From Bog-532 sp963833835 (GTDB lineage Bacteria; Actinomycetota; Actinomycetes; Streptosporangiales; Streptosporangiaceae), in assembly GCA_963833835.1 (NCBI GenBank), contig CAWHZI010000008.1, positions 372,001-436,000 on the forward strand: DNA of 64,000 nt. Reading direction: 5' to 3'. The notes beneath the pieces are model-generated. The model made no database searches and was not told where the DNA came from. It worked only from the letters and a program-made list of their open reading frames with translations. Shown piece after piece: positions 16,986 to 25,706 of this stretch. Each line of letters begins with the position of its first letter. Within the stretch, counting starts at the first letter, position 1. The position numbers were made by a program, and so were the translations under genes.

Positions 16986-17369
16986 ATGAAGCGTCTCAAA
17001 GCGAAACTGGCTGCCGCCGGTGTGGCCAGCCTGGCCTGTACCGGGATCGGTGCCGCTGTGCTGCCGGCCGCGCCGGCCTCGGCCGAAGTGCTAGTCAACT
17101 ACCCGGGCACGTCGGTCAGGGTTGGCCACACGTTCACCGTCGGCAACTGGTTCCAGCCGGCGTCCGGCGGCTCCCGCTGGTTCACCACCAGCGTCTACAG
17201 CCCCACCGGCACCCGGATCTTCCACGAGGTCGGCTACGCCCCGTCCACCCACTGGGACCTGTGGCCGATCAAGGCCACCCGGACCGGCAACTACAAGGTC
17301 AGGTACGAAGTCCGCCGTCACGACGGCCACGACGCTTACGCCTGGTACACGGTCAAGTCACACCGTTAG
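16986..17369 (+). CDS. Small secreted protein of unknown function
   Basis: A 127-aa exported protein. ATG 16986 follows GGGGA, giving MKRLKAKLAAAGVASLACTG and then a hydrophobic core ending in APASA, a canonical Sec signal peptide (~33 aa). The ~94-aa mature part is rich in Tyr, Trp and Thr, without cysteines, and looks like a beta-sandwich (WFQPASGGSRWFTTSVYSPTGTRIFHEVG ... YKVRYEVRRHDG). No family recognised. An upstream GTG (16974) would make the signal start less typical. Confidence 0.78.
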   Translation: MKRLKAKLAAAGVASLACTGIGAAVLPAAPASAEVLVNYPGTSVRVGHTFTVGNWFQPASGGSRWFTTSVYSPTGTRIFHEVGYAPSTHWDLWPIKATRTGNYKVRYEVRRHDGHDAYAWYTVKSHR

Positions 17370-17677
17370 CCGGCGCTGGGTCCGCCCGGCGGCCCTGAGC
17401 CAGCATGCCCACGCCTAAGTCAACCCTCGTGACCGATCCCACCCACGCACCGAGGGCCTAGCGCAGATCAGCAGCAATCCCCACCCAGAGAAATACCCCG
17501 GTAAGCGCAGCCATCAGCGCACAGAGTCCGTGCGGCGAAGCTGGGCCTACCCGCGGTTTGTTGAGCGGCCAAATCGTGGGCTTCGTCGACTAGGCCACGC
17601 AGATCAAGCTAACCTGTCGCGCCGCGTTCTGCCCATGGGTGCTCAGGGACGCCCGCTCATCCGCGCGACCGCTCCGG
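17370..17677. other. 308-bp intergenic region, nothing recognised
   Basis: Between the secreted protein and the convergent O-methyltransferase. No coding bias, strong hairpin, tRNA or known motif was seen. If the frameshift in the methyltransferase is repaired, its 3' end extends to 17678. Confidence 0.4.
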
Positions 17678-17700
17678 TCACCGGGGGACGCACTCAATGA

Positions 17701-18702
17701 TCATGTGACGTTCGGTGATGTCGTGCACCGCGGTGACCTGGAGGCCGGCCTGGCGGCGAGGGCCGAGTAACCGTCGACGGTCCGCTCGCGCCCACCGGCC
17801 AGGACGAGCATGCGCAGGTTCATCTCGGCGAACGCGGCGGTGTCGCCGTTGGCGATGCCGCGCGATTCGACCAGCAGCACCCGGCCGGTGCGGCCTGCCG
17901 CCTCGGCGCAGCGGCGCAAGATCGCGGTCGCGGCGGCGTCGTCCCAGTCATGGATGACGCGGTTGAGCAGGTAGACATCTGGTCCGGGCGGCAGCGGATC
18001 GAAGAAGCTCTGGCCGACGACCTCGCACCGGCCGTCCAGGCCGCGCCCGGCCAGGTACTGCCGCGCGCGGGCCGCCGTTTCGGGCAGGTCGGCCAGCGTG
18101 CCGCGCAGCTGCGGGTTACGCCGCAGCACCTCGGCGATGAGGGTCCCGGTCCCGCCACCGATGTCGGCCACATGCCGCACCGTGGTCCAGTCGTATCCGT
18201 CCGCCACCGGGGCGCTCCCGGCGTCGACGGCCATGGTCGCATCGAAGGATGCGCTGATCGCGGGGTTAGCGTCCAGGTAGGCCCAGAACGGCTGGCCGAA
18301 GACCTGCTCCCAGGCCGGCTCGCCGGTGCGCACGGTGTGGGCCAGGCCGGTGAAGGCCAGGTCCATCCGGCCGCCGAAACCATCCAGATCCAGCCACACC
18401 GCACCCGGCTGCCCGGTGCGCAGCAGCGCGGCGGGCTGGTTGGCCGCGAACCGTCCCGGACGCGGCTCGGTGAATATCCCGTGCTGGACCAGGTGGCGCA
18501 GCATGCGGGCCAGCGCCTCCGGGTCGGCTCCGGCACGTTCGGCCAGGTCGTCGAGGACGGCCCCGTCACCGGGGCCGTCATCGGGCATGAAGTCCGCCAG
18601 CCGCAGGGTCGCGGCGACCCGTAGCGCCATCGGGGTCACCAGGTCCATCAGCGGTCCCAGCACTTGCCACGCAGTCATCGGATCACCCGAGTCCGAGGTC
18701 AT
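17701..18702 (-). CDS. Class I SAM-dependent O-methyltransferase (AdoMet_MTC/DnrK-like), C terminus frameshifted
   Basis: A ~333-aa small-molecule O-methyltransferase. An N-terminal dimerisation winged helix (ALRVAATLRLADFM...LARMLRHLVQHGIF) is followed by motif I VADIGGGTGTLIAEVLRR and the catalytic segment NRVIHDWDDAAATAILRRCAEA. The family methylates hydroxyls on polyketides, carotenoids or phenolics. After GYSALAA the frame is lost. Adding one C near 17752-17753 restores QAGLQVTAVHDITERHMIIE and a normal end at 17678. Start at ATG 18702, with AGGGAG 9 nt upstream. Single gene beside a LysR regulator on the same strand. Confidence 0.85.
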   Translation of the reverse strand: MTSDSGDPMTAWQVLGPLMDLVTPMALRVAATLRLADFMPDDGPGDGAVLDDLAERAGADPEALARMLRHLVQHGIFTEPRPGRFAANQPAALLRTGQPGAVWLDLDGFGGRMDLAFTGLAHTVRTGEPAWEQVFGQPFWAYLDANPAISASFDATMAVDAGSAPVADGYDWTTVRHVADIGGGTGTLIAEVLRRNPQLRGTLADLPETAARARQYLAGRGLDGRCEVVGQSFFDPLPPGPDVYLLNRVIHDWDDAAATAILRRCAEAAGRTGRVLLVESRGIANGDTAAFAEMNLRMLVLAGGRERTVDGYSALAARPASRSPRCTTSPNVT

Positions 18703-18777
18703 CAGCATCACTCCCTGCTACCGATGGTCTCCCGCTCCGGCCACCGCCGCTTGGACAAATCAGAACCCCGGGCCGGA

Positions 18778-19674
18778 TCAGGCGGCAGGGTCGCTCTCCC
18801 GGTACAGCTCCATGGCCAGGGCGACGGCGGCGTGCGTGGCCGGGTGCGGGTCGTGACGGCGCCAGATCAGGTGGACGGGGACCGGGGGAGCGTCGCGTAG
18901 CGGGCGGTAGGTGATGCCGTCCCGGCGGTACTGGGCCGCGGTCGACTCCGGGGTGACCCCGACGCAGCGGCCCGAGGCGATGGCGGCCAGCCAGTCGTCG
19001 ATGTCCGAGGTGTACTCGGCGGCGGGCTGGGCGCCGGCGGGCCACAGGTCCAGGGTGGTGGTGCCGACGCGGCGGTCCAGGGCCAGGACGCGGGCCGGGA
19101 TCTCGGCCATGCGCAGGCTGCGGCGGCGGGTCCACGGGTCGTCGGCGGCCAGGGCGACGTAGCGGCGCTCGTGACCGGCCAGCGCGTGCGACCAGGGCCG
19201 CAGGTCGATAGCGGTCCGGACGACGGCCATGTCGCACAGGCCCTCGCTCAGGCCGCCGGTGGGCGTGTTGTGGCGGATCAGGTGGACGGCGACGTCGGGG
19301 TAACGGTCGTGCCAGCGGTGCTGGAACTCGGCCGTGTGGCGGCCGAAGGTGGACCAGGCGTGGCCGATATGCAGCTGGGAATGGCCCGCACCGGCCGCAC
19401 GGATCAGGTCGTCGGCGCCGGCCAGCAGCACCCGGGCCCGGGCCAGGACCTGGACCCCGGCCGTGGTCGGGGTGACCGCGCGGCTGGTGCGGTGCAGCAG
19501 CCGCACGCCGAGCACACCCTCCAGCGCGAGCAGGGCCCGGGACACCGCGGCCTGGGACAGCCCCAGCTCCAGGCCGGCGTCGGTGAAGCTGCCGCTGTCC
19601 ACGATGGCCACCAGGCAGCGCAGGTGTTTCAGCTCCAGCCCGGCTGTACGCAGCCCGACCGTACGCGCATCCAT
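18778..19674 (-). CDS. LysR-family transcriptional regulator
   Basis: A 298-aa LysR regulator: an N-terminal winged HTH (LKHLRCLVAIVDSGSFTDAGLELGLSQAAVSRALLALE) and a C-terminal substrate-binding domain that senses a small inducer. It is divergent from the EamA exporter with a ~68-bp gap, so it probably controls that gene and itself. A palindrome CGTATACG (19712-19719) lies in the gap. ATG 19674 gives the family N terminus (MDARTVGLRTAGLELKHLR); an in-frame ATG at 19698 is less likely. Confidence 0.9.
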   Translation of the reverse strand: MDARTVGLRTAGLELKHLRCLVAIVDSGSFTDAGLELGLSQAAVSRALLALEGVLGVRLLHRTSRAVTPTTAGVQVLARARVLLAGADDLIRAAGAGHSQLHIGHAWSTFGRHTAEFQHRWHDRYPDVAVHLIRHNTPTGGLSEGLCDMAVVRTAIDLRPWSHALAGHERRYVALAADDPWTRRRSLRMAEIPARVLALDRRVGTTTLDLWPAGAQPAAEYTSDIDDWLAAIASGRCVGVTPESTAAQYRRDGITYRPLRDAPPVPVHLIWRRHDPHPATHAAVALAMELYRESDPAA

Positions 19675-19742
19675 GCGTCTATCGTATCGATCGCCCATCA
19701 GATGCATTTTGCGTATACGACGGGCTGGGACACGGTGGAGGC
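19675..19742. promoter_or_regulatory. LysR/EamA divergent control region
   Basis: A 68-bp gap between divergent starts. It contains the palindrome CGTATACG at 19712-19719 and TATCGTATCGATCG at its left edge. A LysR-type activator is expected to bind here; the exact T-N11-A box is not clear. Confidence 0.4.
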
Positions 19743-20756
19743 ATGGCCCTGCGCACCGCACCCGAAATCGACCACCGCCCCGACGCCCCTGACCTGGCGG
19801 GCCGGCCTCCTGGGCGGCTCGGCGGCGTGGCCCTCATGCTGGCCAGCGGCCTGGCCAACCAGACGGGCGCGTCCGCGGGTGCCCTGGCCTTCCCGGCCAT
19901 CGGCCCGCTGGGCGTGGTCGCGATCCGGCAGTGGGTGGCCGCGGCCGCGCTGTGGGCCACGGCCCGGCCGAAGCCGCGTGCGTTCACCGCCGCTCAGTGG
20001 CGCCCGGTGCTCGGCCTGGCCCTGGTGTACGCGGTGATGAACCTGTCCCTGTACACCGCGATCGCGCGGGTCGGCCTGGGGCTGGCGGTGACGCTGGAGT
20101 TCCTCGGCCCCCTGTCGGTGGCCCTGATCAGCTCGCGGCGGCGGCTCGACGCGGCCTGTGCGCTGGCCGCCGGGGCGGCGGTCGTGGTGCTGATCCACCC
20201 GGCGCGGTCCACCGACTACCTGGGCGTCGGTATCGGCCTGCTGGCCGCGGTCTGCTGGGCCTGCTACATCCTGCTCAACCGGGCCATCGGCCGGCGCTGG
20301 CCCGGGGCGAAGGGCCTCGAAGGCACCGCCACCGCGGCCGCGATCTCCGCGGCCGCCTACGTCCCGGCCGGCCTGGCCTGGCTGGCCTTCCACCACCTCA
20401 CCGTGGCCGCGTTCGGCGAGGCGCTGGCGGCCGGAGTGCTGTCGTCGGCGGTGCCGCTGCTGTGCGACATGCTGGCCCTGCGCCGGGTCCCGGCCCAGTT
20501 CTTCGGGGTGTTCATGAGCGTCAACCCGGTGTTCGCCGCCCTGGCCGGCCTGATCGTGCTGGGTCAGCACCTGGTCCTGACCGGGTGGCTGGCCATCGCG
20601 GTGATCGTGGCCGTCAACACCGTCGCGGTCAGCACCCAGCGGCCGGGCCGAACCACCTCGGCAGCTGGCCGAGAAGATCCTGCTGATCGGCACCGACCCA
20701 GGCCACGTAGCCGTCCGGCCGCAGCAGCACTGCGGGCGCGTCCAGGCCCGCGCTGA
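19743..20756 (+). CDS. EamA-family (RhtA-like) exporter
   Basis: A 337-aa protein with ten hydrophobic helices and two EamA repeats (GLALVYAVMNLSLYTAIARVGLGLAVTLEFLGPL in the first, PAQFFGVFMSVNPVFAALAGLIVLGQ in the second), typical of threonine/homoserine or drug/metabolite exporters. GTGGAGG precedes the ATG. The reading frame overruns ~128 bp into the convergent rox gene with a low-complexity Arg/Pro tail. The true C terminus is expected near VNTVAVSTQR, so the tail may reflect a missed stop or a small indel. Probably regulated by the divergent LysR. Confidence 0.85.
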   Translation: MALRTAPEIDHRPDAPDLAGRPPGRLGGVALMLASGLANQTGASAGALAFPAIGPLGVVAIRQWVAAAALWATARPKPRAFTAAQWRPVLGLALVYAVMNLSLYTAIARVGLGLAVTLEFLGPLSVALISSRRRLDAACALAAGAAVVVLIHPARSTDYLGVGIGLLAAVCWACYILLNRAIGRRWPGAKGLEGTATAAAISAAAYVPAGLAWLAFHHLTVAAFGEALAAGVLSSAVPLLCDMLALRRVPAQFFGVFMSVNPVFAALAGLIVLGQHLVLTGWLAIAVIVAVNTVAVSTQRPGRTTSAAGREDPADRHRPRPRSRPAAAALRARPGPR

Positions 20757-22059
20757 CGTCAGCCACGAGGTCGACCCGGTCGGCCCAGCCTGTGACCGAG
20801 AGCTGGCCGGTCCGGTCGAGCAGCAGCCCGCGGCCGCCGTGCATCAGGTCATAGAGGCGGCCCCGCGTCAGGGTGATGTCCCGCAGCCGCCGGCCGAGCA
20901 GGTCAGGCCCCTCGCCGAAGTCGTAGCGGATCCCGATCGCGGTGGTCTTCTCGATCAGGTACCGGTTCACGTCCTGGAAGTCCATCAGTTGCGACAGCAG
21001 CCGGCGCGCGGCTTGGGCCCCCGGCTCGGCCGACGTCAGCTCGGACTGCGCGCGGATGGTGTCCAGCGCATCGGCGGCCACCGGGTGCCGTTCGCTGAAA
21101 TAACTGTCCAGCAGCCCCCCCGGGGCCCAGCCCGCGACCTCGGCCGCCAGCTTCCAGCCCAGGTTGAACGCGTCCTGAAGACCGAGGTTGAGGCCCTGCC
21201 CGCCGATCGGCGGGTGGACGTGGGCCGCATCGCCGGCCAGCAGCACCCGGCCGGCCCGGTAGCGCTCGGCCAGCCGGGTCGCGTCGCCGAAGCGGGACAG
21301 CCAGCGCGGTGAGTGCACACCGAAGTCGGTGCCCGCGAACACCCGCAGCCGCTGCTTGACCTCCTCCAGGGTCGGCGGGACCGAGCGGTCCTCGGTCACC
21401 TTCTCGGCCGGCACAACGACGCGGTACAGCCCCTCGCCGGAGGGCCCGAGACCGAACCACTTCTCGGTCTTGCGGACCTCGGCCACCACCGCCGCCACCT
21501 CCTTCAGCGGCATGGTCATCTCCATCTCGCCCAGCAGCGCCTCTTTCCGGGCGGGCTCGCCGGGGAAACCGATGCCCAGCAGCCTGCGCACCGTGCTGCG
21601 GCCGCCGTCGCAGCCGACCAGGTAGCGCGCGCGCAGCTGCGTGCCGTCGGCCAGCTCGGCGCTCACCCCGTCCTCGTCCTGGCTCAGACCGGTCAGCTCG
21701 CAGCCACGCCGGATCTCGGCGCCGACCTCGATGGCGTGCTCGGTCAGAAGGCGCTCGGTGACGGGCTGCGGGATGCCGAGGGTGTAGGCATGCGCGCTGT
21801 CTAGCCGCTCCGGCCGCGGCTTGTCGATGGCGGCGAATTGGCCACCGAGCTGGTACTGCTTTCCGTTCGCGAGGAACCGCTCCAGCAGGCCGCGCTGGTC
21901 CATGACCTCGATGCTGCGCACGAACAGGCCGAGCGATCGGACCTGCTTGGTCGGCTCAGCGTCCCTCTCCAGCACCAGCACGCCCACCCCGTGCAGCCGC
22001 AGCTCGCTGGCCAGCATCACGCCGGTTGGCCCGCCGCCGGCGATGATCACGTCGATCAC
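20629..22059 (-). CDS. rox: Rifampin monooxygenase-like FAD-dependent monooxygenase
   Basis: A 476-aa class A flavoprotein monooxygenase: FAD-binding GGGPTGVMLASELRLHGVGVLVLERD at the N terminus, GCDGGRSTVR in the middle, and GRVLLAGDAAHVHPPIGGQGLNLGLQDAFNLGWKL near residue 280. The whole sequence closely follows what I remember of Streptomyces Rox, including EVMDQRGLLERFLA, FGVHSPRWLSRFGDATRLAERYR and LLRPDGYVAWVG. Rox hydroxylates the rifamycin naphthyl ring and linearises the drug, giving resistance. Start GTG 22059. An upstream element resembling the rifamycin-associated element supports the assignment. Confidence 0.85.
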   Translation of the reverse strand: MIDVIIAGGGPTGVMLASELRLHGVGVLVLERDAEPTKQVRSLGLFVRSIEVMDQRGLLERFLANGKQYQLGGQFAAIDKPRPERLDSAHAYTLGIPQPVTERLLTEHAIEVGAEIRRGCELTGLSQDEDGVSAELADGTQLRARYLVGCDGGRSTVRRLLGIGFPGEPARKEALLGEMEMTMPLKEVAAVVAEVRKTEKWFGLGPSGEGLYRVVVPAEKVTEDRSVPPTLEEVKQRLRVFAGTDFGVHSPRWLSRFGDATRLAERYRAGRVLLAGDAAHVHPPIGGQGLNLGLQDAFNLGWKLAAEVAGWAPGGLLDSYFSERHPVAADALDTIRAQSELTSAEPGAQAARRLLSQLMDFQDVNRYLIEKTTAIGIRYDFGEGPDLLGRRLRDITLTRGRLYDLMHGGRGLLLDRTGQLSVTGWADRVDLVADVSAGLDAPAVLLRPDGYVAWVGADQQDLLGQLPRWFGPAAGC

Positions 22060-22107
22060 GACAACCCCGTTTCTGTAGGCTCGGCCGCCTAGTGTGGGGC
22101 ACGACCC

Positions 22108-22126
22108 GGGTCTTGCCGCAAGCCCC
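22108..22126 (-). promoter_or_regulatory. Rifamycin-associated element (RAE)-like inverted repeat
   Basis: On the minus strand the 19-bp GGGGCTTGCGGCAAGACCC lies 49 nt upstream of rox. Its core CTTGC-G-GCAAG is an inverted repeat. From memory, the RAE found before rox, arr, rph, rgt and helR genes of actinomycetes has the same CTTGCGGCAAG core with G/C flanks. The TTGCGG inside could also serve as a -35. Confidence 0.7.
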
Positions 22127-22150
22127 CCTCTGCGCTATAGATTGATAGTG

Positions 22151-22172
22151 GCGGGGAGCGTGTGCTCCTCGC
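22151..22172. promoter_or_regulatory. Hairpin between rox and the Rieske oxygenase gene
   Basis: GCGGGGAGC (22151-22159) and GCTCCTCGC (22164-22172) form a 9-bp stem with one G-T wobble and a GTGT loop. It lies in the divergent gap, 36 nt before the Rieske start. It could be an operator or a leader hairpin. Confidence 0.4.
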
Positions 22173-22208
22173 CTTTGCTGTGCGTGCTGTGCTGAGCCCG
22201 CGACCGGC

Positions 22209-23252
22209 ATGGGGTGGGGGATGGATTCACCGGGACTGTTCGCCGACCTGGCCGCCCAGCGCGCGTGCTGGCATCCGGTCGCGTTCGCCAGCGAGATCAG
22301 TGACCGCCCGGTGCACGCCGACCTGCTCGGCGAGCCGCTGGTGGTCTGGCGCGGCGCCAGCGGGACGCTCCGGGCCATGTCCGATCTGTGTGTCCATCGC
22401 GGCACCGCCCTGTCGCTGGGCTGGATCAAGGGCGACGAGCTGGTGTGCGCCTACCACGGCTGGCGGTACGGCGCCGACGGCCGCTGCGTGGCCATCCCGC
22501 AGAAGGAAGACCCCACGGTCGTCCCGGCCAAAGCCCGGGTCCGGGCCTTCGGGGTCCAGGAGCGCTACGGGCTGGTCTGGGTGGCGCTGGACGAGCCCCG
22601 GTGGCCGCTGCCCGAGGTCCCCGAGCTGGAAACGGGCGACTGGATGACCGTGCCCGCCGGGCCGTACCGGTGGCACTGCGACGCGGGCCGCCAGGTGGAG
22701 AACTTCACCGACTTCGGGCACTTCCCCTGGGTCCATCCGGGGCTGCTCGGCGACCCGGAGCGGCCGGTGGTGCCCCGGCACGAGGTGCAGGCCGACGGCC
22801 ACGTGCTCCGGTACGAGATCGTCCGTCCCGAGGCCCCCAACCGCGACGACTTCCCGGTGTTCGGCAACGACCAGGCCGGGCCGCCGGAACGGCGCAGCCG
22901 CTACGAACTGCACCTGCCCTACACGATCGTGCTGCGGCTCGGCTGGGGCGGCCAGCGCGGCATGGTGTACTTCTTCGCCTCGCAGCCGGTGGCGGCCGAC
23001 CGCTGCGCCGGCTACGTGGTCATCGGCCGCAACTACAACGCCGACCAGCCGGACCAGGTCATCCGCGACTTCGAGGACACGATCTTCGGCCAGGACCAGG
23101 TCGTGGTCGAATCACAGCGGCCCGAACGCGTCCCGTTCGATCTGGCCGCCGAGCTGCACCTGCGCTTCGACGCGGTCGCCGTGGCCTACCGCCGGGCCAT
23201 GCGCGACCTCGGCCTGGCCACCAGCACCTCCATCGGCATCTCCGCCGAATAG
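22209..23252 (+). CDS. Rieske [2Fe-2S] aromatic ring/demethylase oxygenase
   Basis: A 347-aa oxygenase component. The Rieske ligands appear as CVHRGTALSLG and CAYHGWRYG (CxH...CxxH). The mononuclear iron site is NFTDFGHFPWVHPGLLGD (D and two His). Size and layout resemble vanillate O-demethylase, TsaM-type monooxygenases and pheophorbide oxygenases, which need a separate reductase; none is adjacent. It may hydroxylate or demethylate an aromatic substrate. ATG 22209 and ATG 22221 are both possible because the G-rich leader is ambiguous. Followed 48 bp later by the enolase-superfamily gene. Confidence 0.88.
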   Translation: MGWGMDSPGLFADLAAQRACWHPVAFASEISDRPVHADLLGEPLVVWRGASGTLRAMSDLCVHRGTALSLGWIKGDELVCAYHGWRYGADGRCVAIPQKEDPTVVPAKARVRAFGVQERYGLVWVALDEPRWPLPEVPELETGDWMTVPAGPYRWHCDAGRQVENFTDFGHFPWVHPGLLGDPERPVVPRHEVQADGHVLRYEIVRPEAPNRDDFPVFGNDQAGPPERRSRYELHLPYTIVLRLGWGGQRGMVYFFASQPVAADRCAGYVVIGRNYNADQPDQVIRDFEDTIFGQDQVVVESQRPERVPFDLAAELHLRFDAVAVAYRRAMRDLGLATSTSIGISAE

Positions 23253-23300
23253 CCGGCCGCCGGCCGCGGCTCCGGCACCCCCGGCAGCGAGAATGGCACC

Positions 23301-24494
23301 GTGAACAGTCAGCTGCGGATCACCGATGTCAAGACGTTCCTCGTCCACGACCGTGAGCGGCCGGACCGGAACTACGCCTTCGTCAAGGTCTACACCGACC
23401 AGGGACTGACCGGGCTGGGGGAGTCCGGCATCAACGGCAAGGAACTGGCCCTGGCCGGCCTGATCGACACCTGGGCCCCGATCCTGCGGGGGATGGACCC
23501 GACCCGCATCGAGCACATCTGGCAGACCCTGTGGCGAGGCCAGTTCTTCCGCGGCGGGCACGTGCACAGTGCCGCCGTGGCCGCGATCGACATCGCCCTG
23601 TGGGACCTGCGGGGCAAGGCCCTCGGCGTGCCCGTGTACGACCTGCTGGGCGGCCGGACCCGCGACTACGCCCGCTGCTACTGCCACGTGCAGCCGCCCG
23701 ACGGCCACGACCTCGGCGGGCAGGCCACGATCGAGGCGATGGTCGCCGCCGCCCGCGAACGGGTGGCCGAAGGGTGGCGGTTCGTCCGGTACACCGCGGG
23801 CGACGGCTTCTACCCCTCCCACGGCGGCCTGTACGAGCAGGCGCCCGCCCTGCGCTGGACCGTCGACGCGTTCGCCGCCCTGCGCGACGCCCTCGGTCCC
23901 GAGATCGAGATCTGCGTCGACTTCCACCAGCGCACCACACCGGCCTACGCCATCCAGCTGGCTAACGCGCTGGCGCCGATGCGCCCGTTCTTCATCGAGG
24001 ACCCGGTCCGGGCCGAAAACCCCGACCAGTTCGCCTACCTGCGCCAGCACATCTCGGTGCCCATCGCCACCGGGGAGCAGATCCCCAGCAAGTGGGACTG
24101 GCGGGCGCTGATCGAACGCGACCTGATGGACTACTGCCGGGTCGACCTGTGTATCTGCGGCGGGCTGACCGAGGCCCGGAAGGTCGCGGGCTGGTGCGAG
24201 ACCCACTACATCGAGCAGGCTCCGCACAACCCGCTGGGCCCGGTGTCGACCGCGGCCTGCCTGCACTTCGACCTGTCCACCCCGCTGTTCGCCGTGCAAG
24301 AGCTCACCTGGCGGCCGTCGGTGCTGGACGGCGTGGTCCGCACCGACATGCGGCTCGAGGGCGGCAACCTGTACAGCGGCGGGTCACCCGGCCTGGGCGT
24401 CGAACTCGACGAGGAAGCCGCCGCGGCCTACCCGTTCCAGCTGCCCGGGCTGCGGGTGCTGCACCGCGAGGACAATTCGGTGTCGGACTGGTAG
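23301..24494 (+). CDS. Mandelate racemase/muconate lactonizing (enolase superfamily) dehydratase
   Basis: A 397-aa enolase-superfamily enzyme. The barrel metal ligands are visible as CVDFHQR (Asp), FFIEDPVR (Glu) and ATGEQIPS (Glu). HNPLGPVSTAACLH near the C terminus and DFH...H place it among sugar-acid dehydratases such as galactonate or mannonate dehydratase. The capping domain has AIDIALWDLRGKALGVPVYDLLGG. The family abstracts an alpha-proton next to a carboxylate. Probably co-transcribed with the Rieske oxygenase. Converges with the P450 after 6 bp. Confidence 0.85.
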   Translation: MNSQLRITDVKTFLVHDRERPDRNYAFVKVYTDQGLTGLGESGINGKELALAGLIDTWAPILRGMDPTRIEHIWQTLWRGQFFRGGHVHSAAVAAIDIALWDLRGKALGVPVYDLLGGRTRDYARCYCHVQPPDGHDLGGQATIEAMVAAARERVAEGWRFVRYTAGDGFYPSHGGLYEQAPALRWTVDAFAALRDALGPEIEICVDFHQRTTPAYAIQLANALAPMRPFFIEDPVRAENPDQFAYLRQHISVPIATGEQIPSKWDWRALIERDLMDYCRVDLCICGGLTEARKVAGWCETHYIEQAPHNPLGPVSTAACLHFDLSTPLFAVQELTWRPSVLDGVVRTDMRLEGGNLYSGGSPGLGVELDEEAAAAYPFQLPGLRVLHREDNSVSDW

Positions 24495-24500
24495 CGGCCC

Positions 24501-25706
24501 TCAGTCCCAGCGCACGGGCAGCACGGGTGGCTTGCGGAACACCAGGCCACGGGGCGCGATCGCCTGCCCATCCGCCGCCGCCGGGTCCAGCCGCAGGCCG
24601 GGCAGGGTGAGCAGGGCCTGCAGCGCGGCCAGGGTCTCGGCCCGGGCGGGCGGCGCGCCGATGCAGAAGTGCGGCCCGTGCGCGAAGGCCAGATGCCGCC
24701 CGGCCTCGGGGCGGCCAACCACGAACCGGTCCGGGTCCGCGAACACGGCCGGATCCCGGTTGGCCCCGGACAGCGAGACCGTCACCCGGTCCCCGGCCTG
24801 GACTTTGGCCCCGCCGATCTCGATGTCAGCGGTGGCGTAGCGGTCGACGATGGCGGCGGCCGGTTCCAGCCGCAGCGATTCCTCCACCACTGCGGGCAGC
24901 AGCGCCGGATCCGGGCGAACCCGGTCCAGTTCGCCGGACTGGCCCAGCAGGTGCAGCACGGCGTTGGCGATCATGGCGTCGGTGGTGTCGATGCCGCCGA
25001 ACATCACCACCGCCGCGTCGGAGATGATCTCCTCGGTGCTGAGCCCGCCGCCCGCGGCCGCGGTGGCCAGCACGCTGCTCTGCTCGGCCGTGGCCCCGTC
25101 GATGACCGCGCGCAGCATCTGCGCCAGGGCGGCGAACGCTGCCACCGAGTCCGGGTCGGGCGGCGCGATCCCGGTCGAGTCCTGCGCGGCCGACGCCTCA
25201 CCGCTGGGGTCGCCCTGGTCGCCCGACAGCCCGGTGACCCCGCCGACGATGCGGGTGTAGAGGGCGAGTATCTCAGCCGGAGCCACGTCGCCCAGGCCCA
25301 GGGCCTCGGTGACCACGGCCACCGCCAGCGGCCCGGACACCTCGCGCCGCACGTCGGCCGCACCCGCCGGGCGGATCGCGTCGACCAGCCGGCGGGCCTC
25401 CGCCTCAGCGAACGCGGGCAGCCGCTCGGCCGCCCCGCCCCGGTGGAACGCGGCGAAGAACGGGGACCGGTGCCGGCTGTGGGCGGGTCCGTCCAGCGAC
25501 AGCATGCTCGGGCCGACCACCCGGGCGGTGGAGAACCGCGGGTCATCGACGGTGAACGTCCGGCTGTCCCGCATCACCGCGACCGCCTCGGCGTAGCCGG
25601 TGACCAGCCACCCGTCCAGGACCGGGACCCACGCCACCGGCGATTGCGCACGCAGGCGGGCCAGGGCGGCGTGCGGGTCCTGCTCGAGTTCGAGCAGGGT
25701 CGGCAT
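24501..25706 (-). CDS. Cytochrome P450
   Basis: A 401-aa bacterial class I P450. The heme-ligand loop is FAHGPHFCIGAPPARAE (Cys near residue ~350). The K-helix ExxR is EESLRLEP. The I-helix oxygen-activation motif is MFGGIDTTDAM. It needs a ferredoxin and reductase encoded elsewhere. The substrate is unknown; a role in natural-product tailoring or xenobiotic oxidation is typical. An AT-rich ~40-bp island (about 25735-25765) upstream probably contains its promoter. Confidence 0.92.
   Translation of the reverse strand: MPTLLELEQDPHAALARLRAQSPVAWVPVLDGWLVTGYAEAVAVMRDSRTFTVDDPRFSTARVVGPSMLSLDGPAHSRHRSPFFAAFHRGGAAERLPAFAEAEARRLVDAIRPAGAADVRREVSGPLAVAVVTEALGLGDVAPAEILALYTRIVGGVTGLSGDQGDPSGEASAAQDSTGIAPPDPDSVAAFAALAQMLRAVIDGATAEQSSVLATAAAGGGLSTEEIISDAAVVMFGGIDTTDAMIANAVLHLLGQSGELDRVRPDPALLPAVVEESLRLEPAAAIVDRYATADIEIGGAKVQAGDRVTVSLSGANRDPAVFADPDRFVVGRPEAGRHLAFAHGPHFCIGAPPARAETLAALQALLTLPGLRLDPAAADGQAIAPRGLVFRKPPVLPVRWD

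Noticed and set aside
22209..25706. A complete aromatic-degradation or natural-product cluster
   Set aside because: Rieske, enolase-superfamily and P450 genes are adjacent, but no reductase, ferredoxin, PKS/NRPS or dedicated regulator was found, so only loose association is claimed.
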